A stretch of DNA of 64,000 nucleotides from Edaphochlamys debaryana. Taxonomy: Eukaryota > Chlorophyta > Chlorophyceae > Chlamydomonadales. This document shows, one piece after another, positions 1 to 10,830 of the stretch; position 1 is the first letter of the stretch; each line of letters opens with the position of its first letter. Where the stretch lies: positions 372,001 through 436,000 of the forward strand of contig JAEHOE010000055.1 in the NCBI GenBank assembly GCA_016858145.1, given 5' to 3'. The notes beneath the pieces are model-generated. The model had not been told where the DNA came from. It saw nothing but the letters and a program-made list of their open reading frames with translations, and ran no database searches. Both the position numbers and the translations under genes were made by a program.

Positions 1-1270
1 GCGCGACTGCGTCCCCCAAGGGCCGAGCGGCGGCGGTGCCGTCGGGTGCGGCAGCGGCAGGGGCTGGAGCAGGCCCCTCGGCTCCCGCTGCCGCGGCGCT
101 CGTAGCGGCGGCGGCGGCGGCCCGGGCCGGCGGCGGCGGCTCCCAGTCCCAGCGGAGCGGCGGCTCCGCCGGGGCCTTCAGGGTCGCCGCCGTGGTGCCG
201 GCGCGCGGGGGTCTGGCGGGCGTCCGTCAGAGCCAGAGCCAGGGCCGTGCAACGGGCGGCGGGGGCCGCGGAGGCCGCGGAAGGGCAGGAGCCGCAGGAG
301 GAGGAAGGGGCCGAGGAGGAGGAGGCGGAGGCGGCAGGGGCCGGCGTGTGACTCACAGCGAGAGGGCGGGGCTGGTGCTGCCGGTCGCCCGGATCCGGTC
401 GGGGCTGAGGGAGGGGCCCACCCGGGGCGCTCGTATCAGCGCAGGTGGGTTGTCGTGCCTGCTTTTCCCCGTGTCACACGCCTCCGCTCAGTGCACGTGG
501 GCCGCGGGGTCGGGGTCGGTGGGGGGCGGAATCAGGGGAGAGCGAAAGAAGCACGTGTGCGGGTGCGGTGAGAGGAGCAAGGCTCCCAGGAAGCATTGCC
601 CCCACCATGCTGTTACTGCTGGTGCTAAACCGATTCCCCATGTCACACGCCTCTCCCACCACACACACCCGCAGGCGCGCCCGTGTTTCTGGCGGGAGCG
701 CTCGAGTTCCTGGTGGTGAGCCGGGGCCGCATGGGGAGGGGAGGAGCTCCACAGCTGATGCTGAGGCGGTATTCACATCCAGGAAATGCAGGGGGCGCTA
801 GTCTAGCGAGTCCTGCGTTTTGCGCGCACCTTCCCGCCCCCCCCCCTTCTCCCCTCCCCCTCAGGCTGAGGTCCTGGAGCTGGCTGGCAACGCGGCTCGC
901 GACATGGGCCGCCGCCGCATCAGCCCGCGCCACATCTCCCTCGCGGTAGGGGTCGGGGACGGGAGGGGAGGAAGGGCCGGCCAGTCGGAGTCGGCTTGTG
1001 TTGGAGTGGCCTGCGTGCGCCCTTCACGTATACTGGTCTCCGTCCTCTCGGCCCTCGCCCGCCTCTCTCCGTGCCTTATCACCTCTCCCCTCCCCCGCCT
1101 CTCTCCGTGCCTTATCCCCTCTCCCCCTCACGCCCCCTCCCCCATTCCCCCCCCCCTGTCAGGTCCACGGGGACGCCGAGCTGGACTCCCTCCTGCGCAG
1201 TGCCGTACTGCCGGGAGGGGGGGTGCAGCCGGGCATACTGCCGCAGCTGCTGAGGCGGGCGGGGGCGTGA
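1..1270 (+). CDS. Histone H2A variant, 5'-partial, with Ala/Gly/Arg-rich N-terminal extension
   Basis: Nucleosome core histone H2A family. Exons are <1-444 (reading frame from base 3), 675-715, 865-945 and 1163-1270 (TGA), and all phases join. Family landmarks in order are AGLVLPVARIRSGLREG (alpha-1/L1), GAPVFLAGALEFLV (alpha-2), AEVLELAGNAARD, RRRISPRHISLAV, GDAELDSLL and GGVQPGILPQLL. The acidic-patch Glu of alpha-2 is present, and GDAELDSLL keeps two of the usual three acidic residues. The protein ends right after the docking segment, with no long C-terminal tail. The N-terminal region of about 120 residues is Ala/Gly/Arg-rich and still open at the window edge, so the true start lies upstream. 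Three introns interrupt the fold, unlike the usually intronless replication-dependent H2A genes, so this is probably a replacement-type or specialised variant. The H2A assignment is firm; the variant class is not known. Confidence 0.85.
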
Positions 1271-1946
1271 GGGGGGGTGAGGGCTGGAGGGAGACCTGGG
1301 GAGACGGGAATGCGGAGAAGAGGGCGGGGGGGCTGAGGGCAGGAGGTAGGGGACCCGTAGACCCGAAGGTCTGGAGAGGGCTGAGAAGACGAGAGGTGTT
1401 GAGGCAAGCCAGGCGGGGGAGGTTGCGAGGGCGCAGTGCGGGACATGGTCGGACCGAGGGCGGGGCGAGAAGGCTGCCCAGAGGCGGGCTTAGTCCTGAG
1501 AAGGGTCTGGATTGCAAGGGCGCAGTGCAGCGGGTGGTGGTAGGGGGCCATGGAGTTGCGGGCAAGTTGGCGTGTGTTGCGGGTGTGTGTAAGATGAGGT
1601 CGGGGAAGGGCTCCGTTCAGGGGATAAAGGGGATTCTGTGCTCGCAGGGGCCGTGCAGCGTAGTCCGGACGATGACGAAGGGGTATGCAGCTGAGCGCGC
1701 TGTCGCAACGCGAGAGAAGAAGGCAGGGCATACAGGGGATGGAGGTCGCTCACTGGCCCTCAGCTCCCCATACATCCACAGCACTCCCTTGGCGACATGT
1801 GCTGCCGTACGTTACCAGAATCTCGTGGCCTCGCTCGTGCTGACCGTGGATGTCGAGCCAGCTCCTTAGCCTGCGACGGATGCGAACAGCGGTGTGACCT
1901 TATGGCGGAGGCGCGGCCTTGCGTGTAGCGCAATCCATCAGCGAGC
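1271..1946. other. Intergenic: 3' UTR of the H2A gene and promoter of paralogue A
   Basis: No coding segment could be supported here. The stretch holds the 3' UTR of the H2A variant, with a TGTAA signal about 320 bp past the stop, followed by the presumed promoter and 5' UTR of paralogue A. Confidence 0.6.
1588..1592 (+). terminator. TGTAA polyadenylation signal for the H2A variant
   Basis: TGTAA is the standard chlorophycean poly(A) signal. It lies about 320 bp after the stop codon. A polyadenylated H2A message would fit the intron-containing structure. The assignment is positional only. Confidence 0.5.
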
Positions 1947-4900
1947 ATGCCGGCCCAGACCCCCGTTTTGATTGGGGGCGCTGTAGCCACAGCTGCGCTA
2001 GGATACCAGGTCTACAACTGGAGCGTTGCTAAGGCGGAGGAGCTTGAGCAGCAGAAGCTGCAGAGGGAGGCCGAGCGGCAGGAGGAGCTTCGCAAAGCAT
2101 GGTGAGCCCCGCGAGCTGAACGACAGACGTATTTAAGAGCTCAAAACGGCCATGCCGGCTGCGGAGCCAGGCCTGAAAAGTCAAAGGGTGGGCGCGATGG
2201 ACCTCCATCGCGGAGGGAGCGAGCGCGGCCATAGCGGCATCTTTAGAAGCCATCCACTTAATCAGAGTGTATGAAAGCTTGCTGCATTTGGGTGTCGCCC
2301 CAAACCCCTTAGCCCTAACCGCTCCCCGAGTACCGCCCTCGCCACGCAACATCCCGACCTCCCGCCCTTCCCCGCCCCTCCCAGGGAGGAGAGGCGCCCT
2401 GCTTCCGAGGCCAAGCGGCTCCACAAGGCGGGCAAAAAGTCAAAGGCCGACGATGTCGACGGCGCCGAGGTCTTGGCGCAGGCGCTGGAGGGAATGCAGC
2501 TGCGGCTTGCGGATGCGTTTGACGACTTGGATGCGCGGCTGAGGGCGTGCGGAGTGGGCGCCAGCGTGCTGCCGCTGCCGGGCACGCCTGACCCAGGTGG
2601 GGCCCGGGGGTGGGGTACCTGGGATCCTCGTGGGGAAACTGAGGGAATCTGGGGCAGGGGGGGGGCACGCCCGACCCAGATGGGGCACCTTGGGCGTGTG
2701 CGCTTGCGGGCGGGGTAGGGCTTGCGGTATGGCAGGGCAGGGGCTGGGGAGGAGCACGAACGACCCAGGTCGGGAGGGGCACGCCCGACTTAGGTGGGGC
2801 CCTTGGGGCGCGTGTGGGGCTCAGGGCGGGTTCGGGCACGCCCGACCCAGATGGGATGGGGGCGCGCAAACAGGGGGGGCAGGCGGAGTGAAGGAAGTGC
2901 ACCTGGACACTGCCAGCGCCAGAGCCCAGGTGGGCCTCGGTCGCCCTTCGCTTTCAAGTCCCTCCGTTACCCTTTTATTCCTCTCCCGATCGCCCTCCCC
3001 CAGACCGGCTTGTGGCCGTGGCTGCCCTCATGTTTGGGTCGCTGGGGTGGGAGGTGCTGAGGCCGCAGTGGATCAGGGCCATCATGACATTCGGTGCGTG
3101 GATCGTAGTTGGGGGCATGGGTTGGGTGAGTTGGGTTAGTTGGTTGTGCAGTTGGTTGTTATGGTTGGTTGGTTGGTTGGCATGTATGGTTGGTTTGACG
3201 TCGAGTCATGAAGCAGTACCTGCCATCGGCGCCTGCCGTCTGGGTGATGCCCTTGGTGACTGCGGGGGGAGGCCGTGCACCCCAGCACCCTCCCAGCTCC
3301 CGTTGTGTCGACATGGCCCCTCGAGAATGCCCTCGGGAGGACACAGGGGTTCAGGGGCCAGGACCCACCCCATGCCTTGCCAGTGCCTGGCGCGGGAACA
3401 AAGAGCGATGGGCGTGATCGTGGGCTCTGGTGCTAGCACGCCCCACCACACCACCCCTCCCCCCCAACCCCACACTCCCGACCCCTCCCCCCAGGGGGCA
3501 CTCTGGCCACCATTCCCCCCGCGGCCGCCTCCGTCATGGTCGCCTGGCTGGAGGGGCTGGCGGGGAGGGGGGCGGACGGGGAGGGGGAGGCGGAGGCGGC
3601 AGGGCCCGAGGCGGCGGCGGCGCGGCTGTCGAAGGAATCGCTCAGCGTTTTCGTGGCCGTGAGTGTCAAGCTCGCATGGCGTGCAACTGACGGTGTGTGT
3701 GTGGTGGTTAGGCACGGACAGCGGCGGTGGCAGCCCGCGTGTGACGGAGTGGGGTTGGCAGGCTGAGCCCTCGTCCCGCCCCCCTCACCAGCCCTGCGTG
3801 GATGACGTGTGGATAGCGCAGCGCACCAGCCCTCTCCGTGTGCCCTTGCCCTCGCCCTCGCCTGCATTCCACCTTTGCTCTCCCTGCGTCGTGTCGCTCC
3901 CCATCGCTCCAGTCAGGCCCTGCTGGAAGGCCTCGAGGCCCAGCCTCCCCCGCTTTCCGGCCTCCCACCATACCCCCCTCCTCCTCTCCCCCCTCTCCAC
4001 CATCCCCCCTTGCCCCTCCCTCCCCCCCCCCTGTCAGGCCCTGCTGGAGGGCCTCAAGACCCAGCCCAGGGACTCCGGCCCCATGCAGCCCTGGGTGGCA
4101 CTGCTGCCCCTGCTGACGGGTGGGTGGGGGAGGGGGGACGGGGACAAGATGGGGGCGGTTGTGTGTGTTTCGGTGCACGTGGGGACACGTGGGGAGGTGG
4201 ACACGCTCATGGGTGGCCCTGCTGGCGTTACCGGAGGCCGGGTGGGGGCAGGAAGGCGGGGGAAAGAGGTGTGCGTGCAAGTGCGGCATTCGGAGCAGGA
4301 CTACGGGCAACCAGACAGCGGGGGTGGAGGGCGACAGGCGGTGCAGGGGTGAAGTATGCATTCCATGCAAGCTACAGTAGCCATCCCCCGCCCCCACCTC
4401 ACCCCGCAGCTGACGTTGAGCCCCTAGCTGAGGTGTGCCGCGGCCTGATTCCGGGCGTACGACTGCTGCCGTACGTGATCGCAGAGGAAGACATGCAGGT
4501 ACGGAGGCCCCTCAGCCGGTGTCCGCGCAGTCCTGAGTCCACGCCGGCCCGCTCCTTTTGGCCTCGTTCTCGTGGCGCCACGCCAGCTCTGTTTTCTTTC
4601 CTTCCTCCTCTCCTTCGCTCATCCCTCTCCGCTCCCTCTTGCCTCCCTCTCCCATCCTTCTCCGCCCTCTCTCCCGTCCCTCTCCCCTCCTCTCCCGTCC
4701 CTCTCCCCTCCGCCCTCAGTCCATTGGCAAAAAAGCGCTGCGGCGGGGGGTGGACCCAGACCTCATCGTGCGGGCATCGGTGAGGCGGCAGTTGGGCGGT
4801 TGGGCGTTGGGGAGTTAGGTGGCGTTCGGCGGTTGGGCACTTCCATGTTGTACCTGTATGAACGCCCCGGTTTGGGGGTGCGCTGCCCCGCGCGTCTCCC

Positions 4901-7900
4901 ACGCATAATCGATCTCAGCGCCCCGCCGCCCCCGCCATCCCGCCCCCAGGCCCGCCCCCACCCTCGCTCCAACGCCGAAGACATGCTCGACTGCGACCCC
5001 GGCAGGCGCTTCGTAATGCTGAGTGTGTGCGTGGATGGACAGGTGGGGGCGTGTGCGTGTGCATGTGCCTCTTGTGTGCTGTTTCTGTGGATGGACAGGT
5101 GGGGGCGGCGTGGGGGCGTGTGCGTGATGGCACCTGCGGCGTGCGTCAGCGGACAGGTGGGGGCGGTGCGTATGTGCTGACCCATTGATAGCGGTACGAG
5201 GGCGAGACCCGGGGCGTGTGTGCTGGCCTGTTGATAGCAACATGTGGGAAGCCCATAAGTGAAGCGAGCACGGCCCTCCGCGAGCGTGCTCGATGGCAGG
5301 CCCAGCAAGCGGCGTGTGATGAAGGTATGTGTGGATAAAGAGGCGGGGGAGAGTGTGTGCTTTCTGGCAAGCTTCTCCATTCCGCCTCCACCCGTTGCAC
5401 GGTGGTGTACTGAAGGCGGCTCCCCCCCCCCCCCCCGCCCCCGGCTTTTCCCCCACCCTCCCTCACCTGCCTGCGTGCCTCCTCTGGCCTCAAACGGCTG
5501 CCCCGAGCACCTCAGGCCCCCCCTTAGCCTACCCTTCCCCCCGTGCCATTCCCCCTCTTCCCGTTTCCTGCCCCCATGCTGTCCTCCCCCTGCCAGGAGG
5601 TGGATTACAGGGTGAGGCCCGAGCACCTGAAGGCCATACACCCCCGCCGCCTGGGCTCTCGGGCGCCGCCGCGGGACGCCCCGGGTCGGGAAAAGGTGGC
5701 GGCGGCTCTGGCGCGAGTGCTGGTGCGTGGGTGGATGGGTGGGTGGAGGCGGTGGTGGTGCTAGGCTGGGTTCGGCGCTGGGTTCTGGGCGGGGGCCCTT
5801 CCGTGCATGACCCGCGCTCCACCCTGTACTGCTGGTGTGCAGGCGTGTAGCGCTCCGAAGAGGTGGCCTTTCCCTTTGCGAATCGTGCTGACTGCGCTAG
5901 ACACCCGTCCCGACGTGCTGTCTCAACCGCCTCCCACTACCCACCGTCCCCTCCCCCCTCCATCCCTCCATCCCCGCCCCCCAGTCCTCCGTCCTGCTCC
6001 GCCGCGCCGCCTCCACCGCCCTCCGCCGCGTGGAGTCCTCCCTGGGCGGAGCGGGGGGGCTGGCGGGCTGCGGATGGGAGCACGCGGCGGCGCTGGGCGC
6101 GAGCGAGTTCTGCGCCAAGCGCCTCCTGAAGCAGCACGACGCGTGGCAGGAGGTGGGAGGGGACCAGGGGGGACGGGAGAGGGAGAGGGTGTGTATTATG
6201 AAACGGTCCAGGGGCGAGGGGCCATTGCGCCAAGTGTCTGTCGAAGTAGCACGATGCGTGGCAGGGGGTGGGGCTGTGGGAGGCGGACAGGGAGTGGGCA
6301 GGGGCGCGGACAGGGACGGTAGGGAGGCGTGTGTGCGGGACAACGGCTGGGCACACTAGAAGGAAGGGTGTGTTCCCCACGCGTCTACACCTGGCGCCTC
6401 TTCCCGTGCTCTTGCCCCACACGCCGCAGCCTCATGCCCCTTGCCCCTTGTCTCAGGCCCTTTCGCTGGGCACCAGCGGAAGAGTCCCCCTACCCCCTTC
6501 CCTTCTTTTCCCTTTCCTTCCCTTCCCTCCCGCCCAGGTCTCCTCCGCCCTCCAGTCCGACGAGCACCAACGCAACGTGGTGGCAGTGCTCAAGGCCCGA
6601 CTGATGCAGGTGGGGTAGGGGGAGGGGGTAAGGGGAGGGGTAGGAGCTGCTCGTGCCTGTCCCCGCCCGGCCCTGGTCGCACAGACAGGCATACCGGTAC
6701 CTGACGCTTGCTGAGCCCACGTGCCCTGGACCGCAGATCGTGCCCCCACCCAAGGGCAAGGGCAGTGGCGAAGGCGACGGGCGGCAGGGGGCTCTGGAGG
6801 CGGAGGTGGATCAGTTTTTGTCCGACCTCATGCCACTCACCTATGCGCGGTGGGGCGGGGGAGAGGGCAGGGCATGGGGCACGTTGACTGGTGTTCGCCG
6901 CCCGCAGAGCCTGACGGCGGCGGCTCCAAAATATACAAAAGCCACGTCGGGTTGCGCTCTTCGGCTGGCTGCTCTCCCTTTCGGTGCCTCGCTGTCGCCC
7001 CGCCGTCCTTCGACATCCGACATGCCACGACCCCCTCGCCCTCCCCTCCTCTCCTCCCCCCCCACGCGCGCAGCTATCTGCTGACCCCCCGCAGCTGCGG
7101 CGGCTCCGGCAAGCTGCCGCATGACGTGGGGTACGGCAAACTCATCCAGGAGGTGGGGTTGGCGGTTGTACGTTGACGGTTGGTGGTTGGTTGGTGAGTG
7201 CATACGTCTGGTTCTACATCCCAGGAACTCGTCCAAGAGGTGGGCTTGGCGGCTCCTCCTTGCCCCTTCCCAACCCTTGTCTCCGAGTCGTTCTCAGGGA
7301 ATGATTTAGAGCGAACATAGTGGACACAGTGGCCCTTGCTCACCGCGCTCTGTTCCCATTACACCCGTGCTCGCCCCGCTTTTTCGCCTTCCCTTCCCTT
7401 TCCGTTATCCGTTGTCCTTCCCCACCCACACGCTTCTCACCCACGTCCCCCGACCCCCGCAGGAAGTGCTTGAGGGACTGGGGGAGGCGAGGCCACAGGC
7501 GTCTACTGCCAAGCCCCTCCTACGCATGGTGGGGTGGGAGGGGTAAGGGGTAAGGGCTCGGGTTACGACGTCGGGGGCAAGAGTGAACACCAGAGCGAGC
7601 CCGCGCGCCCACGGGCAAACACGGTCCCCATGGTGGAACTTTCTGTCACGTTTAGGCCTCCATGCTCTGCATCCCCAAGCCTGCGTGTTACAACTTGTTC
7701 TTCGGTTAGGGCTCGGGGATCACAAGGAAGCCGCGTCGAAGCCCCCATACTCTGCTTCCCTGAGCGTGCGCAACCCATCTCGTTCGTTCCTTGGCCCCCT
7801 CTTTCCCCAGGCCCGCCTGTCCCGCTCCGACGAGCTGGCCGCCTCCAGCCGCCCCCCCGCCTGGCTGCCCGGGGCCCTCATGCTGTTCCTCGCCCTGGTC

Positions 7901-9945
7901 ATTGCGGTGCTGATGTGGGGACTGGCGCACGGGGCAACGGCGGCGGTGGGGGCCTACTTTCCGCAGGTGGGTGTGGATGGGAGGGGCGGCGAGGGTGAGG
8001 GGCTGACCCCGTTGACTGCCATGCAGACCCTCCCACGTGGGTGCAAGCGAGCGCTCACCTGGCCATAATCTTCCACGGCGCCCTGTCCCCTCCTCCGCTG
8101 CCCCCCCTTCCCCCCTCCAGCTGTCGGCCACCCTCCTGGACTGGCTGGAGCACGCCGCCGCCCTCGTGCTCCACCCCCTGCACCTGCTGGCCCTTCGCCT
8201 GCTGCCGGCCTGGGCCCGGTGGGCCTGCTGGGGCCTGTGGCGGTTCGCCCTGTGGTCGATGCCCCTGTGGCTGTGGGGCTCGGCGGGCGGGGCGGCGGTG
8301 TGGGCGGTGCGGCACCGCGGGGACGCAAAGCTCTGGGGGGCGCTCGAGCGATGTGTGTGCGACAATTGTGGGTTGTATCTCTTTCAGGACAGGTGCGATG
8401 GCAGTTGTCACGGGTGTGATAGGAGGGGTGGACAGGGAGGACCGTGCCAAGGGTCGGAGTGTGCAAGCGAAGATCTTGGGTGGGGCTGCAGGGGTGCCCT
8501 CCCGCCGTGTCATTGTTGCGCTGAAGGTGTCTTTTATGTTAAGCTGTTCAGCCAATAACACCATGTTCCTCCCTCCCCCTCCCCCCAGGTACCACCTGCC
8601 CCGCCTGCAGGAAAGGGTGGACTGGCAGCAGGCCGTGTGGGCGGGGCGCATAGCGGCGGCCAAGGTGGCGGAGGCGGCGGGTGAGGGGCGGCGGTCGGAG
8701 GGACGCGGGTGTTGATGGGCTGCCGCGGAGGGGAGGAGCGTCGTTAACCCTAAGCCCCTGTGGCCCACACCGCGCCCGGGCTCGGTACGCATCGGCTCTC
8801 TGGCTGCCGCCACACCTCTTCGACCCCTTCCCTCCCTCCCTTTCGTTCCCCTTCATAGCCCGCGGCGACATCTCCAGATCCGACCTGCAGTCCGTAGTGG
8901 CGGTCCTGCAGGCCAGCGCCGCGGATACCGGATCCGGATCTGGATCCAGCTCGTCCAGCGGGGCCCTGGAGATCGTGCTGCCGGGCCCCAGCCAGCAGGC
9001 GGAGGCGTTCCTGCGGGCGCGCGTGTGGGAGGACGGCGGCGGAAGCGGGGCCGGCGGAGGGGGCCCAAGGAACGAGGCGTGGGAAGCCCTTGCGCCGGAG
9101 GAGGAGCTTCTAATTGACTGCATGCTTGGCAGGTGCGGATCTCTGGATCCTGGATCCTGGGGCCGGCGCGGGCAGCATGTTGCACCGACTTGGCTGCTCT
9201 GTATGTGGGTGTAGTGAGATGAGGAGGCTGAGGCTTGTGGGCGAAGGCATGATCCCAAGCTCGTGCCGAGCTGCCTCTCTTTCTTCGCGCACCTCCGTAA
9301 CGCCTCCCCCCCCTCAGGGTCCACACGCCTGTTCCACTGCTGGAGGCGCCGCCGGGGCAGGGGGGCGGCGGCGCGGGTGCCTCGGGCGGGGCCTCCTCCT
9401 CGGGCCGGGGCCCCGGCGGCAGCAGTGGCTCCCGGGCGCCCCCCCGCGGCGGCAAGACGGTGGATGAGGCGCTGGAGCAGGATGGATGGTGGGTGCCGGG
9501 GTGAGGGGGGGGGCATTGTGGTTAAGATTGTGCCATGGTTGCAGCGGTGGAGGGGAAGGGCTGCTGGTGGGTGCAAAAGGGGGCCTCGTGCTTACGTTTC
9601 CGCCCTAGCTGATGCCCCCGCTTCCCTACCCAACCCTCGCCCAGGTTCCTGCACCACCGCAGCTCCTCCATCGCCCTCCAGCGCCGCCCGGGTTGCAGCG
9701 CCGCAGCCCGGGCCGCCCCCGCGCGGGGCCCCACGGCCGCAGACTTCGCCTCCACCGCCGCGCGACTGACGGCCATGCGACAGCGCTCGTCATGCGTGAC
9801 GGCGGCGGCGGCGGCCGTGGCAAAGAGGGCTGTGCCGGAGTTGATGAAGCGCTTAGAGGCGCCCGCTGGCAGGGACGGGGAAGGGGGCGATGGGGACTGG
9901 GAGCCCTGGGAGGGTGAGGAGGGCGAGGAGGAGGAGGAGGGCTGA
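1947..9945 (+). CDS. Paralogue A: unrecognised multi-pass membrane protein, 20 exons, 944 aa
   Basis: No family recognised. Exons: 1947-2101, 2385-2596, 3004-3093, 3495-3658, 4038-4119, 4410-4498, 4720-4779, 4950-5042, 5597-5722, 5985-6152, 6538-6609, 6737-6849, 7074-7152, 7463-7528, 7811-7966, 8121-8392, 8589-8680, 8859-9132, 9318-9488 and 9645-9945. They sum to 945 codons with every phase matching. The N-terminus has a hydrophobic segment (VLIGGAVATAALGYQVY), then a charged Glu/Lys/Arg helix and a second hydrophobic stretch (LVAVAALMFGSLGW). Exon 15 encodes a strong membrane span (PGALMLFLALVIAVLMWGL) and exon 16 a Trp-rich hydrophobic region likely to hold one or two more. The tail is acidic. 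The start was chosen because paralogue B starts identically. B confirms nearly every exon boundary. Function is unknown; an organelle-membrane role is possible but is inference. Confidence 0.8.
2578..2856 (+). repeat. Echo array of the exon 2 donor edge in paralogue A intron 2
   Basis: The end of exon 2 plus its donor (around 2587-2603, core GGGCACGCCTGACCCAGG) recurs in diverged form at about 2663-2685, 2777-2800 and 2833-2856, with a shorter piece near 2758-2770. Paralogue B has only one such echo, at about 24900-24922. Confidence 0.75.
3909..4250 (+). repeat. Echoes flanking exon 5 of paralogue A
   Basis: The acceptor edge of exon 5 (about 4030-4066) has an upstream near-copy at 3909-3945. 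The donor edge (about 4096-4130) has a diverged downstream copy at 4209-4250. Between the donor and the second copy lies the core GTGTGTGTTTCGGTGCACG (from 4161). Confidence 0.7.
4780..4840 (+). repeat. GGCGGTTGG-type short repeats immediately after exon 7 donor
   Basis: Imperfect repeats of the 7-8 bp unit TTGGGCGG begin directly at the 5' end of the intron. Intron 7 of paralogue B starts with the same kind of repeat (about 22605-22661 on the minus strand), so it predates or parallels the gene duplication. Confidence 0.6.
5026..5346 (+). repeat. Echoes of the exon 8 donor edge in intron 8 of paralogue A
   Basis: The exon 8 end and donor (GTGGATGGACAGGTGGGGG, about 5032-5048) recur at 5086-5107 and partly at 5148-5166. 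A longer decayed copy of the last 60 bp of exon 8 lies at about 5283-5346. Confidence 0.7.
6110..6276 (+). repeat. Decayed echo of the exon 10 donor edge, paralogue A
   Basis: The end of exon 10 (AGCAGCACGACGCGTGGCAG and donor) reappears in decayed form at 6226-6275. A degenerate GTGTGTATTATGAAACGG core lies between them at about 6190-6207. Paralogue B has the same arrangement with a much better-preserved core. Confidence 0.6.
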
Positions 9946-10830
9946 CGGCTGACGGCTGAGAGTTGGTCCAGCTCGACAGGTCGACATCACGGGGCTTGAT
10001 GGACGGGTGAATCATGTATGTGCCACGCCAATGGTCGAGCAGATGACAGGTCGACAGGATGGGCCATTGGATCTGGGTCTGGGCCTCAGCCCTCGGCTCC
10101 GTGCGTGCGTGCCATGACATGCGGTTATTCTGGCAATCTTCACCACGGGCAGTTTCTTTCATCATTCTGTTATGCTGACACTTGGATCTGCGCCACCATG
10201 CACCTGCAACTGTGCGTTGCCCTGCAACGGCTGCCATAGTGCCATGGCATCCAGCGGTCCCGGATGGCCTGTCTTTGAGCACAGAGGCAAGGGGCCATGA
10301 ACCCATGATTGGCTGCAATGTCCGTTGCACACGCTACTCGGGCTTGGGCGCCATGGCCTGGCGTGGCCCACCCGCCGATGCATGCGGGCCCTCAGCACGT
10401 GCTCATCGCGCGATCGAGACGAACCCGACATCGCAACATCACGAACCCTACCCAAGCCGAGCCCGCCTCACATGTACTGGCGTCATCTCCGCAGCACAGC
10501 AACAAACCAACATAGCAGCAATCCCCATTCATGTGCATGGCCTAGCCAAGACCTAATCACCCGGGGGGCACAGAACCCCATACATTGATCCCCATACATG
10601 CGCATCATTATCCTCGCCGCTGCTGCTGCTGCTGTACGCCACGCCCACGTCCCTGGCCGGAAGACCAAGCAACCGCGCACGTAGCCAACACCTTACTGAA
10701 GTAGCCATGACCGTGAAGCTTAGGTTTGGCGCACCCGTCCGGTCCTCGCATGCGGCTAATCCCTTCCCCCCAGCCTCTGCGGCCTGCCCCCGCTCCCACC
10801 TCCCGACGGCCCCGCCCTTGCCTGGGGCCG
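9946..10830. other. Intergenic between convergent gene ends
   Basis: This stretch separates the stop of paralogue A from the stop of the minus-strand gene ending at 10831. A threefold CTGACGG repeat sits at the paralogue A stop (9942-9958). No conserved coding segment, RNA gene or clear poly(A) signal was found. Confidence 0.5.

Noticed and set aside
3909..3945. Additional coding exon (LLEGLEAQ) in paralogue A
   Set aside because: It is a near-copy of the start of exon 5 without a usable donor, and paralogue B has no counterpart. Classed as an echo.
7220..7238. Mini-exon ELVQE between exons 13 and 14 of paralogue A
   Set aside because: It is bounded by CAG and GTGGGC and is in frame, but it copies the exon 13 edge and has no equivalent in paralogue B. 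More likely an echo, though it could be spliced in at low level.
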